Notes: generated from the sequence alone by a model not told the origin. Shown: positions 16,561 through 25,932, counted from the stretch's first letter. The stretch is DNA of 64,000 bases from Kitasatospora viridis (GCF_007829815.1 NZ_VIWT01000001.1:806001-870000); one strand, 5' to 3'. A program made the numbers and translations.

Positions 16561-17693
16561 CCGGCGCCGCACGCACCGCCGCCATCCGCACCGACACCGT
16601 CCGCACGGCCGCCGCACGCACCGGCACCGTCCGCACGGCCATCGTCGGCGGCGGCCTGGCCGGCGCGGCGCTCGCCTGGCGGCTCACCGAACTGGGCCTC
16701 AAGCCAACACTGTTCACCAGCGAGCAGGGCCGCCGGACGGACGCCACCCAGGCCTCCGGCGGACTGCTGCGCGGCTTCGAGACCGACCCGGCCAGGGCCC
16801 GCGCGGCCGCCGAGAGCCTGGCCGAGCTGCGCGCCTCACCCCTGCTGCGCGGCTGGGCCGACTACCGCGAGCTCGACTCCACCGTCGTGCTGCCCCCGGG
16901 CACCGACCCGGCCGCCCTGCACACCGTGCTGCGGCTGCTCGACGAGCTGCTGCCCGGCTCCGCCGAACTGCGCCAACTCCCCGATCTGAAGCCGTTCCTG
17001 GACCTGCCACCGGGCTCCGTCGCGGTGGTCGAGCGGCAGGCCGGCTACCTCTCCCCCGCCGCCCTGCGGGACGCCCTGCTGGCGCAGGCCGTCCGCGCGG
17101 GCGCGACGGTCCGCACCGATCCGGTGCTCCGGGTGCTGCCCGAGGGCACCGTGCGCACCGCCGGTGGCGCCACGGCCGAGTACGACACCGTGGTGCTGGC
17201 CACCGGCCCCTGGACACCGGGCCTGCTCGCCGCCTGGGGCCTACCCGGCGGGGGCCTGCGGAGCAAGCGGATCCAGTACACGCTGGGCCGTGGCACCCCG
17301 CCGGGCCTCGGCGCCTTCGTCGACGAGACCTGCGGCCTCTACGGCCGCCCGGCCGGCCCGGGCCGCTTCCTGCTGGGCCTGCCCACCGACGAGTGGGACG
17401 TGGATCCGGCGGCGCCGCGCACCGACGCCGACTTGGCCCGCCGGGTCGCCGAACTCGCTGCCCAGCGGCTCGGCTTGGACTCCTGGCCCGGCCCGGACGC
17501 CGTCACGGTGGCAGCCGCCGACTGCTACGCGCCCGCCGGCGGCCTGCGGTTGCGCGCCTGCCTGCCCGGCGCGGCCCTGCTCAGCTTCACCGGCGGCACC
17601 GGCGGCGCGGCCAAGTACGCGCTGCTGGCGGCCCGTTCGGCCGCCGCCGCGGTCTTCTCAGGTGAAACTCCCGACGAAGACTTGCCATCCTAA
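16557..17693 (+). CDS. DAO-type FAD-dependent oxidoreductase
   Basis: This 378-residue flavoprotein belongs to the glycine/D-amino acid oxidase family. The FAD motif VGGGLAGAALAWRLTE lies near residue 30, and the second dinucleotide segment TVVLATGPWTPGL lies near 205. The C-terminal flavin-binding stretch is FTGGTGGAAKYALLAARSAA. The first 25 residues are a repetitive Arg-Thr-rich tail that may be over-annotated. Pathways to hydrazinoacetic acid (s56-p1, triacsin) use an enzyme of this family to cleave the lysine-derived half from the hydrazine dipeptide. Its place one gene before the N-hydroxylase fits that job here. Confidence 0.82.
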   Translation: MTGAARTAAIRTDTVRTAAARTGTVRTAIVGGGLAGAALAWRLTELGLKPTLFTSEQGRRTDATQASGGLLRGFETDPARARAAAESLAELRASPLLRGWADYRELDSTVVLPPGTDPAALHTVLRLLDELLPGSAELRQLPDLKPFLDLPPGSVAVVERQAGYLSPAALRDALLAQAVRAGATVRTDPVLRVLPEGTVRTAGGATAEYDTVVLATGPWTPGLLAAWGLPGGGLRSKRIQYTLGRGTPPGLGAFVDETCGLYGRPAGPGRFLLGLPTDEWDVDPAAPRTDADLARRVAELAAQRLGLDSWPGPDAVTVAAADCYAPAGGLRLRACLPGAALLSFTGGTGGAAKYALLAARSAAAAVFSGETPDEDLPS

Positions 17694-17934
17694 AATCCGG
17701 CTGGCAGCATCGGTCGCGGATTGAATTCCGAGTTCCGGCCCCCGACTTCGCGACTGCCGATCTCGCGGACGCCCGACTCCCCGGTCCCCGAGCCCCCGAG
17801 CTCCCGGACCCCGTATTCCCTCACCCCGCATTTCCTCATTCTCGATCTCCCGAGCCCCGGCATCGCGCGGGCTCCTCCCGTTATCGAGCCCTGGCATTCC
17901 CGGGCTCCGGAGTTCCTATGTTCACTGACAGGGG
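17694..17934 (+). other. C-rich, G-poor intergenic region before the N-hydroxylase
   Basis: There is no gene in these 241 bp. On the plus strand the segment about 17750-17890 is strongly C-rich with few G residues and repeats short CCCCGAG/CTCCCGG units, unlike any other gap in the window. Such an unstructured C-rich transcript is what Rho-dependent termination sites look like. It could separate expression of the upstream three genes from the hydrazine genes. The composition is seen directly; the role is inferred. Confidence 0.4.
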
Positions 17935-17940
17935 ATGGCA

Positions 17941-19242
17941 TTGAACAGACAGGAAGTCGAACTGCTCGCCATCGGGGCCGGCCCGGCGAATCTCGCCCTG
18001 GCCGTCGCCCTGGAGGAACTGGCGCCGGCCGACGTCGCCGGAAAGACGCTGCTGGTCGAGCAGCACGACAACGTGGTCTGGCAGCGCGGCATGCTGCTGC
18101 CCTGGACCCAGAGTCAGGTCTCGTTCCTCAAGGACCTGGTGACGCTGCGGAACCCGCGCAGCAAGTTCTCCTTCATCAACTACCTGCACTCGGTCGGCCA
18201 GCTCGACGACTTCATCAACCTCGGCACCTTCACGCCGTACCGCCAGGAGATCTCCGGCTACCTCCAGTGGGTGGCGGACTCGCTGAGCGAGGTGCGGGTC
18301 TCCTACGGCCGGCGGTGCGAGGGCATCACCCCGCGGCGCGGCGCCGACGGCAAGGTGACCGGCTGGCTGGCCGCCTTCTCCGACGGCACCGAGGTGCTGG
18401 CCCGGGACCTCGTGGTCGGCGCCGGGCGGGACCCGCGGATCCCCGCCGAGTTCGCCGGCCTGCCGGCCGAGCGGGTGATCCACAGCGCGGAGTACTCCGC
18501 CCGGATCGCCGGCCTGGACCCGGCCGGGAAGCACCGGATCACGGTGATCGGGGGTGCGCAGAGCGCGGCGGAGCTGCTCTGGGCGGCGCACCAGGGATTC
18601 CCGGCCGCCGAGACCACCATGGTGATGCGCTCGATCGGCCTGAAGAACTACGAGTCCAGCAAGTTCACCAACGAGATCTACTACACCTCGTTCATCGACG
18701 ACTTCCACGCGGCGCCCGCCGACGCCCGCGAGCAGTTGCTGCGGGAAATGCACCTGAGCAATTACGCGGGACTGGCCCCGGCCATGCTGGAGACGCTCTA
18801 CCGGCAGCGGTACCTGGAGCGCCTGGCCGGCGCCGAGCGCCTCAAGATCGTCACGATGACCGAGATCACGGCCGCCCGGATGGCGGGCGAGGAGATCGTC
18901 CTGACCCTGCGCGACCGCAAGACCGGCGCCACCAGCGAGTCGCGCTGCGACCTGCTGCTGCTCGGCACCGGCTTCGACGGCAGGATGCCGCAGCTGGTGC
19001 GGCGGCTGGCCGCCGACCTCGGCCTCGACGAGATCACCGTGGACCGCAACTACCGCCTCACCATGCCGCACGGCGCCGACGGCGCCTCGTGCTACCTCCA
19101 GGGCGTCAACGAGGCCACCCACGGCATCTCGGACTCCCTGCTCAGCGTGCTGGCCGGCCGCTCCGGCGAGATCGTCGCCGACCTGCTGCTGCACCGCGGC
19201 CAGGACGCCGCGCACGCCCCGCTGCTGGCCGACGTCGCCTGA
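17941..19242 (+). CDS. lysine/ornithine N-hydroxylase (SidA/IucD/PvdA family)
   Basis: This is a flavin monooxygenase of about 433 residues that hydroxylates the side-chain amine of lysine or ornithine. The FAD site is IGAGPANLALA near residue 12. The family stretch WQRGMLLPWTQSQVSFLKDL lies near 45, and the NADPH site VIGGAQSAAELLW near 200. The C-terminal block LLLGTGFDGRMPQL replaces the ATGY motif. The start is placed at TTG 17941 because the AGGGG ribosome site abuts an ATG six bases earlier, leaving that ATG no spacer. With the cupin and MetRS-like genes downstream it should supply N6-hydroxylysine (or N5-hydroxyornithine) for N-N bond formation. Substrate choice cannot be read from sequence alone. 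Confidence 0.9.
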   Translation: MNRQEVELLAIGAGPANLALAVALEELAPADVAGKTLLVEQHDNVVWQRGMLLPWTQSQVSFLKDLVTLRNPRSKFSFINYLHSVGQLDDFINLGTFTPYRQEISGYLQWVADSLSEVRVSYGRRCEGITPRRGADGKVTGWLAAFSDGTEVLARDLVVGAGRDPRIPAEFAGLPAERVIHSAEYSARIAGLDPAGKHRITVIGGAQSAAELLWAAHQGFPAAETTMVMRSIGLKNYESSKFTNEIYYTSFIDDFHAAPADAREQLLREMHLSNYAGLAPAMLETLYRQRYLERLAGAERLKIVTMTEITAARMAGEEIVLTLRDRKTGATSESRCDLLLLGTGFDGRMPQLVRRLAADLGLDEITVDRNYRLTMPHGADGASCYLQGVNEATHGISDSLLSVLAGRSGEIVADLLLHRGQDAAHAPLLADVA

Positions 19243-19331
19243 CGCCCGACCCGGCGTCACCCGACGGGCCGTCAGCACGCCACACCGCGCGCGCCCGTCG
19301 CTCGCACCGGCACTCTTCGAGGAGATTCACC

Positions 19332-19739
19332 ATGGCACATGAGATCCGTCCGCTGGACCGGGCCGCGCTCAAGCCCGACAACCAGTTGCGCGCCCAGCGG
19401 TTGGTGCCCTGGCCGCTGCTGAACGCCCCGTTCGAGGGCTCCTGGTGCGTGGTCGCGCCCGGGACCGAGTCGGGCGAGCACGGGCACCACGAGTACGAGA
19501 TCTGGATCGCGCTGTTCGGCGCCTCGGAGATCCGCACCGAGGGCAAGCGGGTGCCGTTCGTGGCCGGCGACGTCATCCACTTCGAGCCGAACACCGTGCA
19601 CCAGGTGGTCAACTCCTCGGACGCCGACTTCGAGTTCTACGCGATCTGGTGGGACGCCGACCTGGCGGGCGGCTTCCTCGCCAAGCACCGGGCGGGCCCG
19701 CACGCCGGCACCGGCCCGAGCGGCGGTGCCGGGGCATGA
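19332..19739 (+). CDS. zinc-binding cupin for N-N bond formation
   Basis: This 135-residue single-domain cupin has motif 1 EHGHHEYEIW (His50, His52, His53, Glu54) and motif 2 HFEPNTVHQVVN (His83, His90), enough for one metal site. Cupins of this type rearrange an ester of the N-hydroxylated amino acid into a hydrazine. In Spb40 and related hydrazine synthetases the cupin is fused to a MetRS-like domain; here it is a separate gene whose stop overlaps the MetRS-like ATG (ATGA). A GAGGAGAT ribosome site precedes ATG 19332. The call rests on domain type plus the exact neighbours. Confidence 0.85.
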   Translation: MAHEIRPLDRAALKPDNQLRAQRLVPWPLLNAPFEGSWCVVAPGTESGEHGHHEYEIWIALFGASEIRTEGKRVPFVAGDVIHFEPNTVHQVVNSSDADFEFYAIWWDADLAGGFLAKHRAGPHAGTGPSGGAGA

Positions 19740-21298
19740 CCGCCGAGCAGCGGCACCGGATCCTGATCGCGGCCACCCCGACGCCCAACGGCGACCTGCA
19801 CGTGGGCCACATGGCCGGGCCGTACCTGGCCGCCGACGTGTACGCGCGCTACCTGCGGGCAGCCGGCCTGCCGGTGACCTACACCACCGCGACCGACGAC
19901 AGCCAGACCTACGTGACCTCCACCGCCCGGCGCCAGGGCACCACGCCCGCCCGGCTGGCCGCCGAGTCCACCCTCGCCATCGAGGGCTCGCTGACCGCGC
20001 TCGGGATCGAACTGTCCGCGCCCGAGGGCCGGGTGCTGCCGCCGATCGACGCCCGCTACCGCGAGGCGGTGACGGAGTTCGTCCGCGCCCTGCACGAGGC
20101 CGGCCGGCTGCGCACCCTCACCGTGCGGCTGCCGTACGCCGAGCGGGCCGGCCAGTACCTCTACGACGGCCTGCTGAGCGGCAGTTGCCCCAGCTGCGGG
20201 GCCGCCAGCAGCGGCGGCGGCTGCGAGGACTGCGGCCACCCGAACAACTTCGACGAGCTGCGCGAGGCCCGCTACGCGCTGGACGCCGAGGACCCGGTCT
20301 CGTACCGCGAGGAGACCATCCTGGCACTGCCGATGGAGGAGTACCGGGCCGAACTGGAGGCGCACTTCGCCGAGGTGCTGCCGCGCTGGCGCCCGCGCCC
20401 CGCCCGGCTGGTCCGCGAACTGCTGGACCGTCCGCTGCCGGTGATCCCGGTGACGGTGCCGGGCGACTGGGGCGTCCCCGCGCCGTTCGCGCCCACCCCG
20501 GGCCAGGTCGTCTACCCGTGGGTGGAGGCCATGCCGGCCTCGATGTACGCCACCTGGTGGGCCAACGGCGCGGACCGCTCGCTGCCGTACGACGAGTACT
20601 GGAAGGCGTCCCACGGCGCCGAGCCGGTCTACTTCCACGGCTTCGACAACGTCTACCACTGGGGCCTGGTCGACCTGGTGCTGCTGCTCGCGCACGGCGA
20701 CCGCTACGTGCGGCCGAGCGCCAGCGTGGTCAACGAGTTCTACGAGCTGGACCACGCCAAGTTCTCCACCAGCCGCAACCACCTGATCCGGGGCGCCGAG
20801 CTGGTGGCCGAAACGCCCCGGGACACCGCCCGGTTCTACCTGGCGCTGACCCTGCCCGAGCGGGAGCGGACCAACTTCGACCGGGCCGCCCTGGCCGAGG
20901 TGACGGCCCGCCGGCTGACCGGCCCGTGGAACGAGCTGGCCGCCCGGCTGGCCGAGCGCACCGAGCCGGTCGGCGCGGAGCCGCAGCAGATCACCGCCGC
21001 CGGCCGGGCCGACGAGGAGCGGTTCGCGGCCGCACTGCGCGACTGCTTCGAGCTGACCGGCTTCAGCGTCGCCCGGGCCGCCGCGCTGCTCGCCGACCGG
21101 ATCGCCGAGCTGAACGAACGGGCCGCCGGGCCGGGCGAGTTGGGCGACCTGCTGGCCGCCGTGCGGTCGCTGCTCGCCTGGTCCGCGCCGATCCTGGTGG
21201 ACACCGCGCGCCGGGCCGCCGAGGCCGGGGTGGTGCTCGCGCTCGACGCCGGGCCGGCCGACAAGATCGCACCCTTCCGGGTACCGCCGCTGCCATGA
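19736..21298 (+). CDS. methionyl-tRNA synthetase-like hydrazine-forming partner
   Basis: This is a 520-residue class I synthetase homologue. The HIGH motif is HVGH (22-25), and a zinc knuckle is formed by Cys151, Cys154, Cys163 and Cys166. The KMSKS loop is KFSTSR (342-347), keeping the lysine and serines needed for adenylate chemistry. In hydrazine synthetases the MetRS-like part activates an amino acid such as glycine or glutamate and esterifies it to the N-hydroxylated diamine, after which the cupin makes the N-N bond. Overlap with the cupin gene supports a two-protein version of that enzyme. A housekeeping MetRS is excluded by context and by the absence of a clear tRNA anticodon-binding C-terminus. 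Confidence 0.87.
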   Translation: MTAEQRHRILIAATPTPNGDLHVGHMAGPYLAADVYARYLRAAGLPVTYTTATDDSQTYVTSTARRQGTTPARLAAESTLAIEGSLTALGIELSAPEGRVLPPIDARYREAVTEFVRALHEAGRLRTLTVRLPYAERAGQYLYDGLLSGSCPSCGAASSGGGCEDCGHPNNFDELREARYALDAEDPVSYREETILALPMEEYRAELEAHFAEVLPRWRPRPARLVRELLDRPLPVIPVTVPGDWGVPAPFAPTPGQVVYPWVEAMPASMYATWWANGADRSLPYDEYWKASHGAEPVYFHGFDNVYHWGLVDLVLLLAHGDRYVRPSASVVNEFYELDHAKFSTSRNHLIRGAELVAETPRDTARFYLALTLPERERTNFDRAALAEVTARRLTGPWNELAARLAERTEPVGAEPQQITAAGRADEERFAAALRDCFELTGFSVARAAALLADRIAELNERAAGPGELGDLLAAVRSLLAWSAPILVDTARRAAEAGVVLALDAGPADKIAPFRVPPLP

Positions 21299-22539
21299 CC
21301 TCGACCTCCCTGCCGCCGGCGGCCGCGGCGGCCCACCTCACCGTGGGCCGGGCGGAACGCCTGCTGCTGCCGGCCGCGTTCGTCACCAACCTGGGCAACA
21401 ACATCCAGCTGATCGCCGCCTCGCTGCTGGTCTTCCGCAGCACCGGCACCGCGCTCTCGGTCGGCTGGGTGTACATCGTGACGGCCCTGCCGCAGGTGGC
21501 GCTCTCGGCGGCGGCCGGGCGGCTGGCGGACCGGTTCGACCGGCGGACCCTGTGCCTGCTGGCCGACGCGGCCAGTGCGCTGGCCGCGCTGGCCCTGCCG
21601 GCCTGGCTGCTGGCGCACGGGCCGGCCCGGGTCGGGGCCTACGCCGTCAGCTTCCTGCTGGCCTGCCTGGCGGCGCTGTTCACGCCCGCCAGCCAGGCGC
21701 TGGTCAAGGAGCGGATCGCCGACGAGCGGCTGGGGACCTTCGGTTCGCGCTACGAGATGGCGGTCCAGGCGGGCATGGTGCTCTCCGGCCTGGTCGGCGG
21801 AGTGGTCGCCCAGTTCGCCGGGGTGGTACCGCTGTTCTTCTTCAACGCGGCGACCTTCCTGGCCTCCGCCGCGTGCATGCTGCTGATCGGGCGCCACCGC
21901 CCGGTGGACCGCCCCGCGCCCGCCGGGGAGCGGCCGGCCCGGGCGGGGAACGGGCCGGTGCTGCGGCTCGGCGCGCTGTACTGCGTCGGCAGCGTCATCG
22001 CCACCACGGCCAACACGCTGCTGATGGTCGTGGTGGTGCGCCGCTTCCACCAGGGCTCCGGCCTGCTCGGCGTGGTCGACGCGCTGGCCTGCGTCGGCAT
22101 GCTGATCGGGGCCGCGCTCTACCAGCGGTGGCAACACCGCGTCGACTACCGGAAGTTGCTGCTCTGGGGCTACCTGGTCTGCGCGCTGCTGGCCCTGGTG
22201 CAGCCGATCTCGGTGTGGACCATGCTGCCCGGGATCCTGCTCGGCGGGACCACCTTCGCGCTGGGCCGGCTGCCCTCGCGGGTCGAGCTGACCCGGGCGG
22301 TCCGCGCCGACCGGGCCGGGCGGGTCTTCGGCACCGTCAACGCGCTCGGCCTGGCCGCCGCCGTGCTGGTCACCGTGCTGGTCGCCACCGTCTGCGACCA
22401 GGCCGGGGCGGTCCGCGGCTACCTCACCCTGGCGGCCGTCACCGCAATGCCCACGGTGCTGCTCGCCGGATCGCTCCTGGTGCCCCGGTGGGCCCCCAAC
22501 TCACGTCGTACCCAACCCGGTTGTACGGAGACATCGTGA
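21295..22539 (+). CDS. MFS exporter
   Basis: This is a 414-residue major facilitator with about twelve membrane segments. Its opening VTNLGNNIQLIAASLLVFRSTGTALSVG and the loop AGRLADRFDRRTLC resemble the enterobactin-exporter-like (EntS/DHA3) group. It overlaps the MetRS-like gene by 4 bp (ATGA) and the following ATP-grasp gene by 4 bp (GTGA), so it belongs to the core operon. It probably exports the product or an intermediate. It is a second, distinct exporter from the one at 13.8 kb. Confidence 0.85.
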   Translation: MTSTSLPPAAAAAHLTVGRAERLLLPAAFVTNLGNNIQLIAASLLVFRSTGTALSVGWVYIVTALPQVALSAAAGRLADRFDRRTLCLLADAASALAALALPAWLLAHGPARVGAYAVSFLLACLAALFTPASQALVKERIADERLGTFGSRYEMAVQAGMVLSGLVGGVVAQFAGVVPLFFFNAATFLASAACMLLIGRHRPVDRPAPAGERPARAGNGPVLRLGALYCVGSVIATTANTLLMVVVVRRFHQGSGLLGVVDALACVGMLIGAALYQRWQHRVDYRKLLLWGYLVCALLALVQPISVWTMLPGILLGGTTFALGRLPSRVELTRAVRADRAGRVFGTVNALGLAAAVLVTVLVATVCDQAGAVRGYLTLAAVTAMPTVLLAGSLLVPRWAPNSRRTQPGCTETS

Positions 22540-23798
22540 AACTGCTGACCATCGAAACCGTCCAGTACCTGTCGTACTACATCTCGCGCTACCGCCAGGT
22601 CGAGGCCTTCGGGGTGGACCTGTACGTGCTCAACGGCGAAGGCACGCCCGACTTCTGGCCCGAGGAGAAGTACCGGCTGGCCGGCACCCGGGACGTCGCG
22701 CGGATCGTCGAGCTGGCCCAGGAGTGGCACAAGACCGAGCAGTTCGACGGCGTGATCACCTTCTCCGAGTCGGCGGTGATCACCGTCGCCGCGGTGGCCG
22801 AGGGCCTCGGCCTGCCCACCATCGGGGTGGCGGCCGCCAAGGCCAGCCGCAACAAGTACCTGATGCGCCAGGCGCACGAGCGCGGCAACGCCCCGCACCC
22901 GGCCTTCCGCCTGGTCGAGTCGGCCGAGGACGCGCTCGCCGCGGCCGAGGAGTTCGGCTACCCGGTGATCATCAAGCCGACCCTGGGCGCCGGCAGCAAC
23001 TACGTCTTCAAGGTGGACGACGCCGCCGAGCTCGCCGAGCGCCACGCCCAGGCCAAGGAGGGCATCCAGAAGATGTTCTGGGCCAACTCCGAGGTGGCCG
23101 GCCTGGACCTCGGCCCGAACGGCCTGCTGGTGGAGTCCTTCCTGGACGGCAAGGAGTACCTGATCGAGGCGGTGGCCTGGGACGACGAGGTCTACCTCGG
23201 CTCGGTGGTGGACCGGATCACCGTCGAGGGCGCCACCTTCGACGACGACGTGCACCACGCGCCGACCTCGATGAGCGCCGAGGACCTCGCGGCCGTGCAC
23301 GAGGTGGTCAAGGCGGGCCTGTGGTCCCAGGGCCTGCGCCGCAGCGTCGCGCACGCCGAGGTCCGCTTCCACCAGGGCAAGCCGTACCTGCTGGAGATCG
23401 CGGCCCGGGTCGGCGGCGGCGGCCTGGACGAGATCGCCCGGCTGACCGCCTCCCACGACCCGATCAAGGCCGTCGCCGACATCGGCGCGGGCGTGCGGCC
23501 GCAGGTCCGGCACTTCCGGCCGACCGGCGTGCACACCGCCTCGATGTGCCTGATCAGCGACGGCGGCGTGGTGCGCTCGATCGACGTGCCGGCCGAGGTC
23601 GCCGACTCCGCGAAGGCCTTCCTGCTGAAGATCACCGCCCGGCCCGGCGACGTGATCCTGCGCCCGCCGCACGGCAACACCATCTTCGGCTTCCTCGGCA
23701 CCACCGGGGACTCGCTGGAGGACGCGATGGCGACCATGAACGAGTTCGCCGAGAAGATCACCGTCGAGCTCGACCCGCACCCGGCGGAGGAGCAGTGA
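22536..23798 (+). CDS. ATP-grasp ligase (BacD-like)
   Basis: This is a 420-residue ATP-grasp carboxylate-amine ligase. The ATP-binding segment YPVIIKPTLGAGSNYVFKV lies near residue 150, and the metal-site end LLEIAARVGGGGLDEI near 285. The GTG start overlaps the MFS stop. It is only distantly similar to the ligase at 12.5 kb: the pre-ATP-grasp domains differ, with this one reading FDGVITFSESAVITVAAVAEGLGLP. Two such ligases suggest two separate amide or hydrazide couplings. Likely substrates are the hydrazine building block and a standard amino acid (inference). Confidence 0.85.
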   Translation: MKLLTIETVQYLSYYISRYRQVEAFGVDLYVLNGEGTPDFWPEEKYRLAGTRDVARIVELAQEWHKTEQFDGVITFSESAVITVAAVAEGLGLPTIGVAAAKASRNKYLMRQAHERGNAPHPAFRLVESAEDALAAAEEFGYPVIIKPTLGAGSNYVFKVDDAAELAERHAQAKEGIQKMFWANSEVAGLDLGPNGLLVESFLDGKEYLIEAVAWDDEVYLGSVVDRITVEGATFDDDVHHAPTSMSAEDLAAVHEVVKAGLWSQGLRRSVAHAEVRFHQGKPYLLEIAARVGGGGLDEIARLTASHDPIKAVADIGAGVRPQVRHFRPTGVHTASMCLISDGGVVRSIDVPAEVADSAKAFLLKITARPGDVILRPPHGNTIFGFLGTTGDSLEDAMATMNEFAEKITVELDPHPAEEQ

Positions 23799-24169
23799 TC
23801 GACTACGACGGCAGACGGTTCCGCCCGGTCGGGGCCGACCACGGCGAGTCCGGCCGGGTGGCCCACTACCGCCAGCGCGGCAACCTGCTCTGGGGCGAGT
23901 TCTCCGGCGGCGACGCCCGCCGCGGCACCCTCACCGGACTCTGCGGCCCCGACGGCGAACTGGAGTTCGCCTACTGCGTGGTGCTGGGCGACGGCCGGGT
24001 GGTCTCGGGCCGCTGCCAGTCCACCCCGGCGACCCTGCCCGACGGCCGGATCCGGCTGGTCGAGCACTGGGAGCGGTACGGCCCGCACGCGGACAGCGGC
24101 GTGTCGTACCTGGAGGAGATCGACGACGGCGGCAGCGCCGACCACGACCGCGGGAAGGACGCCCGATGA
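23795..24169 (+). CDS. small conserved protein, function unknown
   Basis: This is a 124-residue soluble protein rich in beta-strand turns (YRQRGNLLWGEFSGGD, VLGDGRVVSGRCQSTP, DGRIRLVEHWERY). It resembles the small beta-barrel proteins often mislabelled n-acetylglutamate synthase, found singly in many bacteria. No catalytic residues can be named. The GTG start overlaps the ATP-grasp stop by 4 bp, and its stop overlaps the next ATG, so it is a translationally coupled member of the operon. A small-molecule-binding or chaperone role is possible. Confidence 0.7.
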   Translation: MIDYDGRRFRPVGADHGESGRVAHYRQRGNLLWGEFSGGDARRGTLTGLCGPDGELEFAYCVVLGDGRVVSGRCQSTPATLPDGRIRLVEHWERYGPHADSGVSYLEEIDDGGSADHDRGKDAR

Positions 24170-25932
24170 GCTCCACCGATCGCAAGCCGAAGCAGGGCGG
24201 GGTCGTCACCTGGGCCTGCGCCCCGGGCTTCCCGCCCGCGGTGATCTTCCCGTTCACCCCCGCCGAGCGGATGGGCACCCGCAACATCCTGGAGTTCCAG
24301 GCCCTGATGTACCGCACGCTGTACTACTTCGGCACCGGCGGCGTGCCGGACGTGGACTACGCCAACAGCATCGGCGAGGAGCCGGTGTGGAGCGCGGACG
24401 GACTGACCGTCACCATCACCGTCAAGCCCTGGCAGTGGTCCAACGGCGAGACGCTGTGCGCGGACAACGTGCTGTTCTGGGTCAACCTGATGAAGGTCAA
24501 GGGCGCCCGGTACGGCGAGTACGTCCCCGGCTACTTCCCGGACAACCTCACCGACTACGGCAAACTCGCCGAGGACAAGGTCTACTTCACCTTCGACAAG
24601 GTCTACTCGCAGCGCTGGGTGCTGTTCAACCAGCTCTCCACCATCACCCCGCTGCCCAAGGCCTGGGACCGCACCGAGCAGGGCCCGGCCAACGCCTCCG
24701 GCGACCTCGCGGACGTCGAGGCGGTCTACGCCTACCTGATGGCCGAACAGGGCGACCACGTCGAGGAGGGCAACGCGCACCGCACCCGGTGGGCCGACAG
24801 CCCGATCTGGTCCATCGTCAGCGGGCCCTGGCGGCTGCAGAGTTACACCCTCGAAGGGGTCGTCACCTTCGTCCCCAACGAGCACTACTCGGGCCCGAAC
24901 AAGCCCTACCTGGACGAGTTCCGGCAGATCCCCACGTTCTCCGACGAGGAGCAGTACGAGGCGCTGCAGCGCGGCGAGTTCCAGGTCGGCTTCCTGCCGC
25001 TCAGCTTCGCCACCGAGCCGGCCGTCAGCCCCGACCAGGGCGGCCCCAACCCGCTGGCCGGCTTCACCATGCACCCGCAGACCGCCTACTGCGTGCGCTA
25101 CATCTCGCTCAACTTCAACAACCCGACGGTGCAGGGCAAGCTGATCGCCCAGACCTACTTCCGCCAGGCCCTGCAGTCCTGCCTGGACCAGGACTCGGCG
25201 GTGCGCGACGTCTACAACGGCTACGCCTACCGGCAGAACGGCCCGGTGCCGGTCTTCCCGAAGACCGAGTTCGTCTCGCCGCGCCAGCGCGAGGGCTCCT
25301 GGCCGCTGCCGTTCGACCCCGAGCGGGCCAAGCAGCTGCTGGCGGAGAACGGCTGGGACACCTCCACCACCCCCGCGGTCTGCGTCAACCCCGGCACCGG
25401 CCTCGGCCAGGCGGGCGAGGGCATCCCGGCGGGCACCTGGGCGAGCTTCCTGCTGCGCTACGTCGAGGGCCGGCCCGCACTGACCCGGGTGGTGGAGCAG
25501 TTCCGCGACGACGCCGCCAAGGCCGGCATCGAGGTGCGCCTGGAGGAGGTCTACGGCTCGATCCTGGTGGCCGAGGACGCGCCCTGCGTGCCCAGCCCCG
25601 AGGACCCCTGCCGGTGGGAGGCCTGCACCTGGAACGGCGGCTGGGTCTTCCACCGGCCCACCGGCGAGATCCTGTTCAGCACGGACGCCGGCGGCAACTT
25701 CGGGCACTACAGCGACCCGCGGGCGGACGAGCTGATCGAGCGGACCGTGACCACGGACGACCTGGACGTGCTCTACGAGTACCAGGACTACATCGCCGAG
25801 CAGGCGCCGGTGGTCTTCATGCCGAACTTCCCGATCCGGATCTTCGAGGTCTCCGACCAGCTGCACGGCTTCGGGCCGATCAACCCGTTCGGGATGATCA
25901 ACCCCGAGAACTGGTACTACCTTGAGGACTGA
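24166..25932 (+). CDS. family-5 solute-binding-protein homologue without signal peptide
   Basis: This is a 588-residue homologue of oligopeptide-binding proteins (SBP family 5). Typical stretches are LTVTITVKPWQWSNGETLCADNVLFW and VVTFVPNEHYSGPNKPYLDEF. The protein starts directly at the mature fold (KQGGVVTWACAPG at residues 9-21), with no signal peptide, no lipobox and no Tat motif, so it should stay in the cytoplasm. No ABC permease or ATPase gene lies near it. The start cannot be moved upstream, since the ATG overlaps the previous gene and no hydrophobic stretch precedes it. It has probably been repurposed as a cytoplasmic peptide- or intermediate-binding protein, or even as an enzyme. 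Confidence 0.85.
   Translation: MSSTDRKPKQGGVVTWACAPGFPPAVIFPFTPAERMGTRNILEFQALMYRTLYYFGTGGVPDVDYANSIGEEPVWSADGLTVTITVKPWQWSNGETLCADNVLFWVNLMKVKGARYGEYVPGYFPDNLTDYGKLAEDKVYFTFDKVYSQRWVLFNQLSTITPLPKAWDRTEQGPANASGDLADVEAVYAYLMAEQGDHVEEGNAHRTRWADSPIWSIVSGPWRLQSYTLEGVVTFVPNEHYSGPNKPYLDEFRQIPTFSDEEQYEALQRGEFQVGFLPLSFATEPAVSPDQGGPNPLAGFTMHPQTAYCVRYISLNFNNPTVQGKLIAQTYFRQALQSCLDQDSAVRDVYNGYAYRQNGPVPVFPKTEFVSPRQREGSWPLPFDPERAKQLLAENGWDTSTTPAVCVNPGTGLGQAGEGIPAGTWASFLLRYVEGRPALTRVVEQFRDDAAKAGIEVRLEEVYGSILVAEDAPCVPSPEDPCRWEACTWNGGWVFHRPTGEILFSTDAGGNFGHYSDPRADELIERTVTTDDLDVLYEYQDYIAEQAPVVFMPNFPIRIFEVSDQLHGFGPINPFGMINPENWYYLED

Noticed and set aside
19736..21298. MetRS-like gene as a resistance copy of methionyl-tRNA synthetase
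   Set aside because: It overlaps a hydrazine-type cupin, follows an N-hydroxylase, and lacks the expected tRNA-binding C-terminal region.
23795..24169. Naming the 124-residue protein N-acetylglutamate synthase
   Set aside because: It has no GNAT or ArgJ features; the label is a known annotation error for this family.
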